From the NCBI RefSeq assembly GCF_047495875.1, contig NC_092464.1:3692737-3756736 (forward strand): 64,000 nucleotides of DNA, given 5' to 3'. Positions 45,261 through 57,356 of this stretch are shown here, piece by piece. Under the pieces are notes generated by a model, which saw nothing but the letters and a program-made list of their open reading frames with translations, ran no database searches and was not told where the DNA came from. Made by a program: the position numbers and the translations under genes. This DNA comes from Pithys albifrons albifrons (taxonomy: Eukaryota; Chordata; Aves; Passeriformes; Thamnophilidae). Each line of letters opens with the position of its first letter. The first letter of the stretch is position 1.

Positions 45261-46142
45261 GTCCATCAGGGATCACTTGCCTTTTTTCCTTTGACAAAAA
45301 CAAAATTTTGTGTTCATTTTATTTTTTATTTTATTTGCAGCCTAACATAATCAGCAGCCAAATGCCAGAGGGCTTGTCTATGTGTTCAGCCCCCCCTCTG
45401 CAGCCTTGATTTGGAAAATGAACTAGAACAGGCCAAAAAAAAACCCTGAGAAATTCTGATTCTGCAGGTGGAGAAGAGAAGCACATAAAGGTGAGGAGGA
45501 CAAAATGTTCCATGAGGAGCAGGAACCAAGAGCAACTCTCTCAGATCCCTCATCTTGGTGATATAATCACCTTTCAGCAGATTCTGGTGGTATCAGGGCA
45601 CCAAATGAACTTTGTGTTGCAGAGTCACAGCTGAAAAGGAAAAATGAACTTCAAACCATAAAACCACCCCTGAGGAGAAGAAGAAAAGCTACTGGAAAAG
45701 GGCATCCCCCTTCAGAGCTTCCACCTCCCTAAGTGACCCAACATATTCCAATAGCTGTTGGATATGTATCTTCATGTTGAAACAGAGGGGTAAAAAATTC
45801 AGCTTTGCCCAAAATCAACTCTGAATGATGAAAAAGGGCTTCTCAATCCCCCCAGCGTTTCCTTATTTCAGTTCCTCTCCATTCATGCAGCCCATCAGCT
45901 CCCACACACACACTGAGAACCTCACTGAGAGCTCCTCAGAGTTTCCCACCACATCTGGGACATTCTTTATCATATGTAAGGACTCATTATCTTCAAACAT
46001 CAGTAAACTCGACTGTGGAAGGAACAGAGGGAATCAGGCACTGGTTCTGCAGAGGAGGCAACTCCATCTGCTGGGGTTTTACTTTTCCCCCAGGGTTTGT
46101 ACAGCTGCCCAGGACCAGTCAATAGACTTTGACATCACATAA

Positions 46143-46440
46143 CATGGAAACACTCAGGTTAGAAAAGACCTTGAGGATCTTTGAGTCCAACTGTTAACCC
46201 AGCACTGCCAAGGCCACACTAAGCCATGTCCCCAAGCACCACATCTGCATGTCTTGTAAATGCCTCCAGGGATGGTGACTCCATGGGCAGGTTGTTTACT
46301 GCTGGACAACTGTTTCCATGTGGAAATCTTTCCCAATATCCAGTCTAAACCTCCTTGATGCAAGTTGAGGCTGCTTCTGATCTGTGAGAAGAGACCAACC
46401 CCACCTCACTGCAAGCTCCTTTCAGTCACCCCTGACATGA
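46143..46440 (-). mobile_element. CR1 fragment (older type)
   Basis: ACATGGAAACACTCAGGTTAG, then AAAAGACCTTGAGGATCTTTG, CACTGCCAAGGCCACACTAA, GCCTCCAGGGATGGTGACTC and GAGAAGAGACCAACCCCACC. An inverted CR1 3' region whose octamers have decayed. Confidence 0.82.
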
Positions 46441-48074
46441 CAACCTCTCTGTCCCTGAACTCAGCCTCTGGCTGAGGGGGACACTGTTAACCTGGTACTT
46501 CACTGCTCTTGCAAATGCTGTTTTCCACCTTGTCCTGCCTCTGAATTTTCCACATCCCTCCTCCTTGATCAGTGCAGGGCTCCAGAGAGTTGGAGCAAAG
46601 CTCTGTGACAGCTCCTTGGGGTGGCCATGGGGCACCTACAAGCAGGTTGCTGATAGCTCCAAGCATCTGCCCCCATCTGGAACTCCCCACATGGTGTCCC
46701 TCTTTTGCCATCACCTCCTGCCCAATTGCCTGAGCCCCTTTTGTGATCTGTGTTATCCCTTCATCTTTTGCCCTCAACAGCTTCATGTGAGTGATGTCTT
46801 GCCTGGTACTTGAACATCAACCAGTGTAAGATCTTTGCCTGCACCACTGTCCTGTTGGGATATCAGCTCAGGATGCAACTGGAAATAAGGTGACACCCTC
46901 TAAGCCACACAATGGATGATCAACAGTGAGTCCAGCCAAGTTTATCCAGCCAAGAAGGAGAAATCTCATGGCTTCAAGGAGCTCTGGATTAGGGACATGG
47001 TTTGGTGGCCAACACGGCACTGCTGGGTTAATAGTTGGACATGATGATCTTTGAGGTATTTTCCAACCTAAATGATACTTTTATTCTATTTATATTGAGA
47101 TAAAACTCTACAGGCAGATTTAAAACCCTTTAAATGTCCCTCTGCTATTTCACAAGCTGCCCTCAAAGCTTCCAGTCACAAAATGCCTTTGGAGGAAATA
47201 ACCCCAAAACACAAACCATCCTACAACAATCAGGGTGCATCACTCAAAAATAAAAATGATAACAAATAAAAAAATCCAGTCTCTCTTCCCTCCAAAGTTT
47301 TCCCTTCAGCAGAGGCTTCTCAGCCTTATAAACTCCTGGAAGTCCCAGATTTCCTGCAGAAGGCACTCAACACACACATTTCAAGCACAGACACACAATA
47401 AACATAGTCCAAGAATTTTCTGAAAACATGAACTGACAAAACCCAGCCAAGTTTTCCAGTTTGCCATCCAAGTCACATGAATAGGAAGTTGGTTTATAAA
47501 CACAGAAATATCTCCAGGAACAATGACACCAAACAGGGGATCCTCATTTTCATGTGCTCTACTTACTGGAGTTTAATATACAGCATGTTTAGTTTTATTA
47601 ATTGCACTAAGTGTAAAATTGTTAATGAAACAGCACTTAAATGGTTCATAATATTTCTAAAACCACCCCCCTGTGAAATGAATGGAGTTCCCCTCTTAGG
47701 TCCTCTCTGTGCACTGTGGGAAATCTCCCTGTGCTGATTGCAGTGTTTATTAAAAGTTGATTTTTGAGTAAACAATTGTAGGAAAAATGGATGGCTGCAC
47801 TTACTGCTCTGCTCTGCTCTGCTCTGTTCATTCTTCCTGCCTTTCCTAGGAACACATTCCTACAGTTTTGCAATGATGGCATTAAGACCATATTATCTTT
47901 TTTTCACAACCAAATTCTCATCCCTGTCATCCAGAAAGCAACACCAGCATGATGTAGTACCCTATTAGAATATTCCCACTGTTCTCCAAATGATGCTTCT
48001 GTGAAAAACCTGTTTTCCTCTTGTGATCTGGGCATCCTCCTTGCCACAAAACCTTCTCCTCCTGATCATATAAT
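46441..48074. other. Mostly single-copy sequence
   Basis: No gene was recognised. It contains a CR1 stub at 46998-47091 and a (TGCTC)n mini-run at 47804-47825. Confidence 0.4.
46998..47091 (+). mobile_element. CR1 3'-end stub
   Basis: GCACTGCTGGGTTAATAG, TTGGACATGATGATCTTTGA and GGTATTTTCCAACCTAAATG lead to TTTTATTCTATT. Confidence 0.8.
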
Positions 48075-48848
48075 GATAGAATCATAGAATAGAATCATAG
48101 AATCAACTGGGTTGGAAAAGACCTCTGAGATCATCAACTCCAACCCTTGGTCCAACTCCAGTCCCTTTACCAGATCATGGCACTCAGTGCCATGGCCAAG
48201 CTCAGTTGAAAAACCTCCAGGGATGGGGAATCCACCCCCTCTCTGGGCAGCCCATTCCAATGCCTGAGCACTCTCTCTGCAAAGAATTTTTTCTGTTCTC
48301 CAACTTCAATTTCCCCTGGCAGAGCTTGAGCCCATCGTGCCCCCTTGTCCTATTGCTGAGTGCCTGGGAGAAGAGACCAACCCCCAGCTGGCCAGAACTT
48401 CCCTTCAGGCAGTTCCAGACAGTGCTGAGGTCACCTCTGAGCCTCCTCTTCTCCAGGCTGAACACCCCCAGCTCCCTCAGCCTCTCCCCACAGCACTTGT
48501 GCTCCAGTCCCTTCTCCAGCCTCGTTGCTCTTCTCTGGCCCCGCTCCAGCCCCTCAATCTCTTTCCTCAACTGAGGGGCCCAGAACTGAACACAACACTC
48601 AAGGTGTGGCCTCCCCAAGGCAGAGTCCAGGGGAAGGGTCACTGCCCTGGGCCTGCTGGCCACGCTACTTTGGATCCAGGCCAGGATCCCCTTGGCCTTC
48701 TTGGCCACCTGGGCACACTGGTGGCTCCTGTTGAGCTTCCTGTCCCTCAGTCCCCCCAGGTCCCTCTGCCTGGCTGCTCTCCAGCCACTCTGTGCCCAGC
48801 CTGGAGCGCTGCAGGGGGTTGGGGTGGCCAAAGGGCAGGACCCGGCAC
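48075..48848 (-). mobile_element. CR1 LINE, 5'-truncated (774 nt), young group
   Basis: It opens with repeated inverted octamers (GATAGAATCATAGAATAGAATCATAG). On the minus strand it reads [40 protein letters not shown] and [21 protein letters not shown] frameshift lies in the AGAAAAAATTCTTTGC region before the RVLRHW segment. Its 5' truncation (GTGCCGGGTCCTGCCC on the minus strand) is essentially the same point as in the copy at 20168. Confidence 0.96.
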
Positions 48849-48900
48849 CAACTTGATGATGGGGAAGCTCCTCCACCACCTACCCCTGGTTGCCCTATTT

Positions 48901-49012
48901 ATAGAAGCACAGAATGTTTTATGTTGGAAGGGACCTTAAAGCCCATCCAGTGCCACCCCTTGCCATGGGCAGGGACACCTCCCACTGTCCCAGATTGCTC
49001 CAAGCCCAGGTT
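48901..49012 (-). mobile_element. CR1 3' fragment (older subfamily)
   Basis: ATAGAAGCACAGAATGTTTT, GTTGGAAGGGACCTTAAAGC and GCCATGGGCAGGGACACCTC, with GATTGCTCCAAGCCCAGG. Same orientation as, and 52 nt from, the young copy. Confidence 0.85.
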
Positions 49013-52000
49013 GTGCTGTGAGACAGGTCATGGTTCTTCTGGAAGGATGGGCCAGGCACCACAGAGATGATGAGCCAAGCTAAGCCAAGCCTGGTCTCCC
49101 AATACAAATTATTAACTTGGAGTAAAAACTTAATCTCAGTTCAGCTATGAATTAAAAGGGGGAATGGGAAGTGAAAATAAATAAGTAAACCAACAACTCG
49201 ATATTTACTAAATTAAGACAAACATAGATGAAGAAATACAAATGTAGCATCATGAAGTTTAAAAGCATTATATGAGAACCTGAAGACATCAGGAAACGTC
49301 AGCAGCTGATAAGAGATTAATGAGAATTGTATATTTTTAGGGTGTTTTTTAAAAAAAATTTGGTTGTTTTGGAGTTTTGTTTCCTTGGAATTTTTTGGGT
49401 TTGTTAATTTTGTTTTTACAAAAACGTTACAATAAACAAAATTGTACAGACTGTTCAATGAAGTTCCATGTGAGATTTCGATGTGCCTTTGGAAAGCAGC
49501 AGTGCAACATTTATGGCTTTGATGGTGATGAAGAGGCTTTTCCAGTTCATGAGTAAGAAAAGCAGATGTTAAACAGATTCTAGGAGAGGTAAAGAGTTCA
49601 AACCAGCAGACCTGGGTAACTTGCACCTAAAAGCAACTCTGATTGTTGCCTGAGAAGATCTATTTGAACACAGCCAAATAAAAGATCTGAACTCCCAAAA
49701 GAACACCCATCCAGAATGGCAGCACGAATTTTGGAAAAGAAGTGGGGAACTGGGGACTAAAAGAGGTAAATAATAATTCAGCATGAACTGCTGAACAATT
49801 TTAATTCAGTGTGTGCTGCTGAGAGAAGGCAAACACAACTGTTTGCTCTACAAACTGAACAGTGAGGAAGAACCAGAAGAAAATACTCCTTTTTTTTTTA
49901 CATGGCATTGGGAAGATTTGCCTCATGACACTCACGTCAAGGGTTTTAAAAGGGCAATAAAGAACAAAGGAGGGTGTGGAAAAGGAAGCAGAAAAGGATG
50001 TGGAGGAGCTCAGCATCCTCCTGGAGCAAGACATGGATGTCCTCACTCTGAAGTAACTCTGGGCACCAACAATGAGGCAACTCAAGCAGGTGCTGAACAT
50101 CTTCAGAGGTCCTCTACTAGCAGGAAATTCCATCCAGCAGAGCAAGGCACAATGGGATGGGAAGTGAAAACCCACACAAATTCATAACCCTCTCCAGATT
50201 ATCTGGATTAATTGCAAGGGTGAGGGGAGATGTGTTGGGCTGCCCAGCTCAGCTCCTGAAAACAGGAGTTGAACATGAGTTCTACTTGATCAGGAACAGG
50301 CTTTTGGACTCAACCTACTGGGGGTAACTGGTGCAAATGAGTTGCTTTTAATCACCTTCCAAATAAAATAAACTAGCCCTCCCATCAGGGATTACTCTAA
50401 TCTTAATATAGTTACATCTGCACAGACTTCCTGGGTTTGGATGTCAGATCTTGGCCCAGGCACTGAGATGTTTCAGCCCACTTGGATTTTCCCAAATAGC
50501 TGCTGGCCTCTCATCATGCTCTTGCTGCTCTGTTTGGAAAAAAACCACATTCAAATAATGAAGTTTCAATAATGTTCTGGGCTTCAGGAGAAGGAAGTCC
50601 TCACAAATTTCCCTTTAGGGTCACTTCTGTTTGATTAACACCTTTTGGTTTGAAAAGTCTTGATCAAGGTCTAAATATCCAAGTCATGAAGCAGAAGCCA
50701 CTGGGTGCTGCCAATTCCCAAGGTTTTCTCAGAAAACTTGTGATATTTCCCTTTTTTCCTGCAATGTTTAGGGCATCCAGACAAGAGATGTGCAGCACCA
50801 GAAGAAATCCATGTAATCCATGTAATAAATAAATGAGAAATTCAAGTGGGGTTTTCCTGTGTTTGGGTTTTTTTTAATAATTTTCTGATTTTTGATGTTG
50901 GTTTTGCTTTGTTGGCTTTTGGGGTTGCCAAAAGTGACCAGCAGATTCCACCAGTGCAGACCAGTGACGTCAAACTGGTCCCTGCACACGCAGGAGTAGA
51001 CACAGAGATGCTGCAGCTCGAGGCAGAATTCATTTATCTCAGGTTTACTACCAAGTCCAACATGAAATACTCAAGAAGAGTTGGGAGAGCAAAAGAAGTA
51101 CTAAAAAAGATGTTTGAGACCCCTGTGCCCTCTGCACTGGCACCTGGCAGCACCAAGGGCTCCAAAACGTTGCCAGGGCAGGGAAATCAAACCTCAAAGC
51201 TCCAGTGACCGTAATGCCCAGAGTTAGACATCTTAATCTGCAAACCTGTCCCACCTTGGACAAAAAGAGGATCTGAATCCAGTTCTCACTAAGAGATGAA
51301 GGAGACCTGGAGTCTCACTGTCCTTAGCACAACATCTCCCTCTGTTCCAGTGCATGGAGAAAGAAATTCATCTTAAATGAAGGGAAGAGATACCATTTTT
51401 ACTTCTGTGGGTTTGTTTGTTTGTTTTGTTGTTTGGTTTTTTGTTTGTTTGGGGGTTTTTGCTGTCCTTTGGTCTTCAAAGCAAGAAAATCCATGTCATC
51501 AGTTCTGGGTTTACTGGAGCCCACAAGCCCAGCCTTGCTGAGCTGGGGACACAAATAACTCTGGCTGCACCTGCCAATTATGAACTCTTTGGATGTACTT
51601 GATGAAAACTAAGGGATTGTGCAACCCCTGTGCCTGCAGATGAGCTCTGGGATTGCACTTTAACCCACTTGGCTATTTTAGGTGCCCCATCATGTAAGAG
51701 GGTTGCTTATCAGACTCATCCGGATCTTAATCTGGCAACACGAACCTCAATCTCATCTTCAATGCTGGGATTTCACACCCCAATTGCTTTGCTCTTCTGT
51801 GAAGAGTTTCATCTCTCCCCTGAGGATTGATTGTCTGTGGTCAGAGCTGAAAATGCATCTCAGAGGCACAAGCCTTGGCAGAGGCTGCTCCAGCCAAGGA
51901 AGATCCTCCAGACAAGGTGGTTCGCGTTGTTGCCATCACATTTGAGGTCAAGAGTCCTTCAGAAACTCTTCCCAGTTCCACAACCTACCAAGCAGAGAAG

Positions 52001-53029
52001 TGAAAAATGGGGATATTCTGCTCATCAGCCTGTGCTTGACCACTGCAATGAGCATTGTGCTCACCAGCATCTGGTTCTTGCCATGGCCTTCCCTTGACTG
52101 GATTTCCTGCCTCCAAGGGTTGCTTCCTGCCCAGGATATCCCATTCCCAGCTTTGCACACATTATTGAGGACCCTTAGTTTTAGAGGAGAATTTATGGCA
52201 CTTTGGCACAGCACAAAGATGAAAGACTTTTAAAGCACAGCAAAACTGGCACCAGGACACAGCTGTGCCCTGTGCATCCCTCCCAGGTTTATCAGGCCAG
52301 GAATATTTCTGAGAGAAAGTGGTTTCTCTAAGTGTGGAAATGAAGCTTTGCCTCTTCATTTCATACCTAAACTCCCAGGCTGAGGCTCAAGGGGATCACA
52401 CAGCACACACAGCAGCAGCACAGGGGGAGGGAAGAGAAAAAACCTAAAATGAAAAGCCTAAAATCATTAGTACCTTTTTATGAGCTGTATATGCCAACAG
52501 AAAGCCTGTTATTTCAGTAATTATAGCTGTGCTTACTGTCACTTATAAATGATGTGCTCACAAAACCTCAGGAGAGGAGGGAATGTTCCCCTTCCACAGT
52601 TTTCCCAAGCTGGGCAAGGAGCCATTCCCAGCACTCCTGTCCAGCTGTACATCCAACACTGAGCCTTGCAAAGAGCTTTGGGAAAGTGAAACTCAGTGAT
52701 CCTGCCCTGTTTATTTACAGGGACACTCCACACCACAACTGTGATTACAGAGCCTGGAAATATTCTGGTGGGTGATTAAATGAAATATAAATAAAGAAAT
52801 GAAATTATAAAATATAAATCTGCAAGAACTCATGAGTTCTGGATGGAGTTTATAACTATCACCTTGCTGCATTTCTGGTCCAGCTGCTCTTCTTTCACAT
52901 CAGTCTTTGGGGAAGACACGTGTCATCCACCTCCTTGGTGACACAAGTTGCTGTCAGACAGTTGATACCAGAGGTATTTGACAGCAGCATCTCATGCCCC
53001 TTGATCAGAGAAGACTGGACAATATGACC
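49013..53029. other. Single-copy sequence, longest repeat-poor stretch
   Basis: No exon, RNA gene or clear transposon was found in 4 kb. T-rich patches at about 49343-49415 and a GTTT-rich patch at 51411-51462 are simple sequence. Segment 50930-51060 (containing GTGACGTCA and CTGCAGCTCGAGGCAGAATT) is unexplained. Confidence 0.4.
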
Positions 53030-53246
53030 ATAGAATCATAGAATGGATTGGGTTGGAAGAGACCTCCGAGATCATCAAGTCCAACCCTTGGTCCAACTCC
53101 AGTCCCTTTACCAGATCATGGCACTCAGTGCCACGGCCAAGCTCAGTTGAAAAACCTCCAGGGATGGGGAATCCACCCCCTCTCTGGGCAGCCCATTCCA
53201 ATGCCTGATTACTCTTTCTGGAAAGAATTTTTTCCTGATCTCCATC
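53030..53246 (-). mobile_element. CR1 LINE 3' end, young group
   Basis: CATAGAATCATAGAATGGAT, GGGTTGGAAGAGACCTCCGA and the rest of the UTR and final ORF2 codons, truncated within AAGAATTTTTTCCTGATCTCC. Confidence 0.94.
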
Positions 53247-55707
53247 TTTATCTACTCCCAGTGTACACCAATTTTCTGCCAAACGTGGCTAAATGCCCCC
53301 TGGATTTAGCCCAGCACCAGCTCCAGGCTTTGCTCCACAAAATGAAATGTAGGATGGAAAACAGAGGGAAGTGCTTCCCTCAGCATCAGAGCACCTCAGA
53401 GTTCTTCTTCTCTGAAAAGCCACCACTGAAAAGGAACAAAGGTCAAGGCTGGCTCCTTGGAGTGCAGCATCCCCTGGGATGGCACAATCAACTCCTTAAC
53501 ACCTGGAGTCAGAGCAGGGATATCTTTAAGGAGATGTGAGAAAATAAAAATCAATTTAAAAATATAATAATAAATTTCTTCTGAGAAGGAGGGAAATTAT
53601 CCCTGACCAGGGATCAAAGCCACTGTGGATTAAAACTCTTTGAAACAAGAAGACAATAATTTTATTTTCTCTTTATATACGAAGCAATTTGCCTCTTCAA
53701 TGGCACAAAAATTAAATCCAGCTGGAATGGCTTTTTAATTAAAATCACACTTGGCTTATCAGAGTGAGAGCACTTAACTGATTACAAAAGAAACATGGAA
53801 AGCTCTGGCATCCCACTGCCCATCCTCCAAGGCTGTGCAGCAAACTCACTCTCCTAAACCACGTGTAACCCTTTGGAGACTGTGCCATGCGAGCTCTCCC
53901 CACCCCACTGATGGACCAGAAAAAGGTAGAACATACAAAGTCTCTATAAAAAGGCAGATACAAAAGCTCTTTCCCTGTGGCTGAACCTGCTGGAATTCAC
54001 TCAGTGTTTCAATGTGCTGAAACCTGGAAATTTCCTAAGCAAAAGATCCCTGTATATTTAATCTCTATACATTTAATTCCAACTCCTTGGCTGGGCTGTT
54101 ATTTATCTTCATAGACAACTGAAAGGTTTCCTACTGCCTTGGAAGTGTCCTCAGGCCAAAGGCTGAACCCAGTCCTGGCACATCCACCCCATTCCACCTC
54201 TTTCTTCCCAAGCACTTCCATCCAGGCTTTTTGTGCCAGGCTCTCCATATGGTGACCACGAGGGTGGGTCACACAAACTGTGCCACCTCCAGGAGTTCCC
54301 TGAGGAACACCCCACGTGCCACAGCCTGGGGGTAACTGGGAGCACTGGTGCTGCCTGTGCCACACGTGGGGTTGAGCCTTCCAGGGGAACCATTACCAGG
54401 ATCATTAATCCTGCCAGGCAGCCCCTCAGAGGGCACAGCAATGCCCACATCAGCAGGGCTAAGCTGATTTGTTCTGGGTGGGCACTGCAGAGCAGGATTT
54501 TCCCAAGCACAGCATTTAGTGGAATTCCTTGGGCCCAAGGAATATGTGACCGAGCCCCTGCAGGCTTCTGTAGTTCTGTTTTCAGCTCCAGCCCCTGCTT
54601 GGAAAAAGGGATGCTGGAACTGAGGTCTTGAACCCACAATCCCACGGGACTTCCCATCAGGACAGCACTGGCACAGGAGCTCAGCAGCATTTTCCTTCCA
54701 GAAAGAAAGGACATCAGATGTCACTTCCATTGGGAATGTCACCCCATTTTTAGCTCCAGACAAACAACTGCAGCCATGAGGTGCTGGATTAGAGGCTCCA
54801 CCTCCCAACCAAACCCCAGGACAGACAGGTTGATGTCCTTATGTCTCCCACATAATGAAGAATAAGCAGCTTTTCCCCTCCCCTGACACCCAGATGTGCT
54901 GCCTTCTGTCACACCACTTAAATGCCACCATTCTGCAGGAAAACATAACTGGGGGGTAACCCAGTGATATTCTCCTCAGGAGACACCAAACCCCTGATCT
55001 CAGTGACCAGGACTTCTCAGATTAGTCTAATCTTGTATTTCCAAGCCTGAAAAATTTTCTTCCCCAATTAAATCTGCTGTGAGTTAGAGATCCCCAGACT
55101 CTGAGACTAAATATGATTCAAACAAAAGGTTGTGATAGAACAACTTTAAACCCCAAAAATCTTGCACCATCTGATGTGTGACCCCAGGTCATTATCCCTT
55201 CCCTGAGTGTGTCAGACTGACAGCCTGGGAATCAGGAAACTGGTATTTCCCTCCTTCCCAGAAATGGCTCTGCCACCAGTTACAGATGTGGCACATTCTG
55301 GTCATTTTCTGGTCTGAAAAACAAGTTTTAAAATATGGTGGTTTTTTTTTCTTTTTTATCCTTCTGTTAAGAAAAATAACTCAGGAATTCTGAACAGTTC
55401 CAGTTTCTTGATGGGAAGAAAAAGGGGGAAAGCTGCTTTTATTTCCTCATTAACTAAGAATTAAAATCCTCATGGAGAAATATCTCCCTCACCCCTCACA
55501 ACTTTATAAACAAAACCCCCTCACTTTTCTGGGAATATTTCTCAAGTAAAAGGTCTGGGATTTTTTGTTAAGGAAAACACATTTGGAAGCAAACAGCCAG
55601 CAAGGTGTATGTGAAGAGAAATCAGTCAACAATCTTTATATCTTGGTTTTAAGATCAATTAAATCTCATTTGACAGTAACCACACACCCCACTCTCAGAC
55701 ATCAGGT
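53247..55707. other. Single-copy sequence
   Basis: No gene was secured. A 179-codon minus-strand open frame (54269-54808) has no recognisable domain, splice sites or promoter and is probably chance. Confidence 0.4.
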
Positions 55708-56799
55708 CCAGTCACCAACTGGTGAGCTCTGCAGAAGGTTCATGGTACTCCAGTCACCAACTGGTGAGCTCTGCAGAAGGTTCATGGTACTCCAGTCACC
55801 AACTGGTGAGCTCTGCAGAAGGTTCCTGGTACTCCAGTCACCAACTGGTGAGCTCTGCAGAAGGTTCATGGTACTCCAGTCACCAACTGGTGAGCTCGGC
55901 AGAAGGTTCCTGGTACTCCAGTCACCAACTGGTGAGCTCGGCAGAAGGTTCATGGTACTCCAGTCACCAACTGGTGAGCTCGGCAGAAGGTTCATGGTAC
56001 TCCAGTCACCAACTGGTGAGCTCGGCAGAAGGTTCATGGTACTCCAGTCACCAACTGGTGAGCTCGGCAGAAGGTTCATGGTACTCCAGTCACCAACTGG
56101 TGAGCTCGGCAGAAGGTTCATGGTACTCCAGTCACCAACTGGTGAGCTCTGTAGAGGGTTCCTGGTACTCCAGTCACCAACTGGTGAGCTCTGCAGAGGG
56201 TTCCTGGTACTCCAGTCACCAACTGGTGAGCTCTGCAGAGGGTTCCTGGTACTCCAGTCACCAACTGGTGAGCTCTGCAGAGGGTTCCTGGTACTCCAGT
56301 CACCAACTGGTGAGCTCTGCAGAGGGTTCCTGGTACTCCAGTCACCAACTGGTGAGCTCTGCAGAGGGTTCCTGGTACTCCAGTCACCAACTGGTGAGCT
56401 CTGCAGAAGGTTCATGGTACTCCAGTCACCAACTGGTGAGCTCGGCAGAAGGTTCCTGGTACTCCAGTCACCAACTGGTGAGCTCTGCAGAGGGTTCCTG
56501 GTACTCCAGTCACCAACTGGTGAGCTCTGCAGAGGGTTCCTGGTACTCCAGTCACCAACTGGTGAGCTCTGCAGAAGGTTCATCGTACTCCAGTCACCAA
56601 CTGGTGAGCTCTGTAGAGGGTTCATGGTACTCCAGTCACCAACTGGTGAGCTCTGCAGAAGGTTCCTGGTACTCCAGTCACCAACTGGTGAGCTCTGCAG
56701 AAGGTTCATGGTACTCCAGTCACCAACTGGTGAGCTCTGCAGAAGGTTCATGGTACTCCAGTCACCAGCTGGTGAGCTCTGCAGAAGGTTGATGGTGTC
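55708..56799. repeat. 42-bp minisatellite, 26 units
   Basis: The unit is CCAGTCACCAACTGGTGAGC followed by TCTGCAGAAGGTTCATGGTACT. Twenty-six perfect-length units were counted, with no indels. Variation is confined to a few sites and is clustered. Units 5-10 and 18 carry CGGCAG instead of CTGCAG (or CTGTAG). Units 11-16, 19, 20 and 22 carry GAGGG instead of GAAGG. CATGG alternates with CCTGG. Unit 26 is the most diverged (CACCAGCTGG; GATGGTGT). Because 42 is divisible by 3, open frames over 350 codons appear on both strands (14-residue periods such as LQSPTGELCRRFMV). They lack any non-repetitive coding context and I do not call them genes. Confidence 0.98.
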
Positions 56800-56934
56800 C
56801 TCACTGTAGACCTCCTGACACACAAACACGCATTCCAAAATAAAGAGGCCAAGGGGAAGATTGCCAGAAGAGGTATCATCAGTGGGTCCCTTCCAGCAGG
56901 GACCTGGCAAATCTGCAGCACTGGAGGGACCAGA

Positions 56935-57285
56935 CCCTGGGTAGATCTCATTGCAGCCTTCCAGTATTTTAAGGGGTTTATAAAAGAGAGGGGAAGCAAG
57001 TTTTTACATGAGCAGATAGTGATAGGACAGGAGGCAATGGTTCTAAACTAAGAGATTTATTAGATGGTAGAAGAAATTCTTCACTGTGAAAGTGGAGAAA
57101 CACTGGCACAGGTTGGGCAGAGAAGTTGTGGCTGCCCCATCCCTGAAAGTGTCCAAGGCCAGGCTGGATGAGGCTTGGAGCAACCTTGGCTAGTGGAAGG
57201 TGTCTCGGCCCATGGCAGGGGGTTGGAACTGGATGATCCTTAAAGTCCCTTCCAACTCAAGCACTTTTATGATTATGTGATGACT
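56935..57285 (+). mobile_element. CR1 3' fragment (older subfamily)
   Basis: CAGATAGTGATAGGACAGGAGG, GGTTCTAAACTAAGAGAT, TGTGGCTGCCCCATCCCTGA, AAGTGTCCAAGGCCAGGCTG and ATGATCCTTAAAGTCCCTTC lead to a degenerate TTTTATGATTATGTGATG end. Confidence 0.88.
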
Positions 57286-57356
57286 GTATGAAACCCTAGA
57301 GAGATCCTGACCATCTCTCAACAAACTACACTGGATTTTCATTTCTAAACCAGAAG

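Noticed and set aside
54151..54808. Overlapping minus-strand open frames of 179 and 187 codons
   Set aside because: Two long frames in different phases of the same strand suggest low stop-codon density rather than coding; no domain or exon boundary recognised.
55565..56910. Open frames of 356-414 codons on both strands
   Set aside because: They are produced by the 42-bp tandem repeat, whose period is divisible by 3. All frames are periodic, with no non-repetitive coding part or splice context.
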